Below, one piece after another: positions 5,192 through 5,217 of a DNA stretch of 5,217 nucleotides. The first letter of the stretch is position 1; each line of letters opens with the position of its first letter. Where the stretch lies: assembly GCA_021798855.1 (NCBI GenBank), contig JAJZBP010000153.1, forward strand, positions 1 through 5,217, written 5' to 3'. The notes under the pieces were generated by a model. That model was not told the origin of the DNA and searched no databases. It saw only the letters and a program-made list of their open reading frames with translations. The position numbers were made by a program, and so were the translations under genes. The stretch is from Bacillota bacterium (GTDB lineage: Bacteria > Bacillota > Sulfobacillia > JAJZIM01 > JAJZBP01).

Positions 5192-5217
5192 ATCGCAATT
5201 ACCGCCCCGCTTCGTAG

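Larger units (their letters stand above)
4179..5217 (+). CRISPR. CRISPR array, 14 repeats (last one cut by the window edge), 13 spacers
   Basis: Repeats of 37 nt start at 4179, 4255, 4331, 4409, 4488, 4566, 4645, 4726, 4803, 4882, 4958, 5035, 5114 and 5192 (the last truncated at 26 nt). I see no difference between copies. Spacer lengths in order are 39, 39, 41, 42, 41, 42, 44, 40, 42, 39, 40, 42 and 41 nt. The repeat begins ATCGCAATTACC and ends GGGGATTGAAAC. The ATTGAAAC end is the usual crRNA 5' handle, so transcription is on the + strand from the cas2 side. The absence of degenerate repeats fits the leader-proximal, recently active end of a longer array. The 39-44-nt spacers and handle, beside an RT, fit a type III system, but the type cannot be proved without the effector genes. 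Confidence 0.99.

Overview
The window holds a CRISPR adaptation locus, all read on the + strand. In order it contains the 3' part of a very large gene for a reverse transcriptase-primase fusion, then cas1, cas2, an AT-richer leader, and the leader-proximal part of a CRISPR array that runs off the right edge. The host looks like a GC-rich bacterium, from the strong G/C bias in codon third positions and the use of GTG/TTG starts. Nothing here fixes the phylum.

Region 1 (1-2573) is one open frame already under way at the left edge. It encodes the catalytic half of a group II intron-like reverse transcriptase (YADD box), a short thumb, a helical repeat-like segment, an archaeo-eukaryotic primase (AEP) domain of the TOTE/CRISPR-associated primase-polymerase (CAPP) kind, a cysteine-bearing C-terminal domain, a low-complexity linker and a terminal helical segment. 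Region 2 (2604-3855) is cas1 and cas2. The spacing is tight: a 30-nt gap before cas1 and a 14-nt cas1/cas2 overlap, as in one operon. Region 3 (3856-4178) is a gene-free leader with two hairpins, one of them terminator-like, and two fragments matching the repeat core. Region 4 (4179-5217) is an array of 13 complete identical 37-nt repeats plus a 14th cut by the window edge, with 13 spacers of 39-44 nt.

The likely working model is that Cas1-Cas2 integrates new spacers at the first repeat, beside the leader. The fusion protein supplies two nucleic-acid synthesis activities: RT to copy RNA-derived prespacers, and primase-polymerase to prime, extend or fill in DNA. The repeat ends in the 8-nt handle ATTGAAAC directly after a small stem, as expected for Cas6-processed crRNAs. 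With an RT beside cas1, this suggests a type III system, although no effector gene (cas10, csm/cmr) or cas6 lies in the window.

The spacers carry information of their own. Spacers 4 and 8 share 24 identical bases in the same orientation, so they tile one target with a 16-nt offset. The reverse complement of spacer 13 looks like a translation start site (AGGAGG, 9 nt, ATG). The reverse complement of spacer 5 reads MRLVNLTPHEII, resembling the start of a small phage protein family. In both cases the crRNA would be complementary to the mRNA, as RNA targeting requires.
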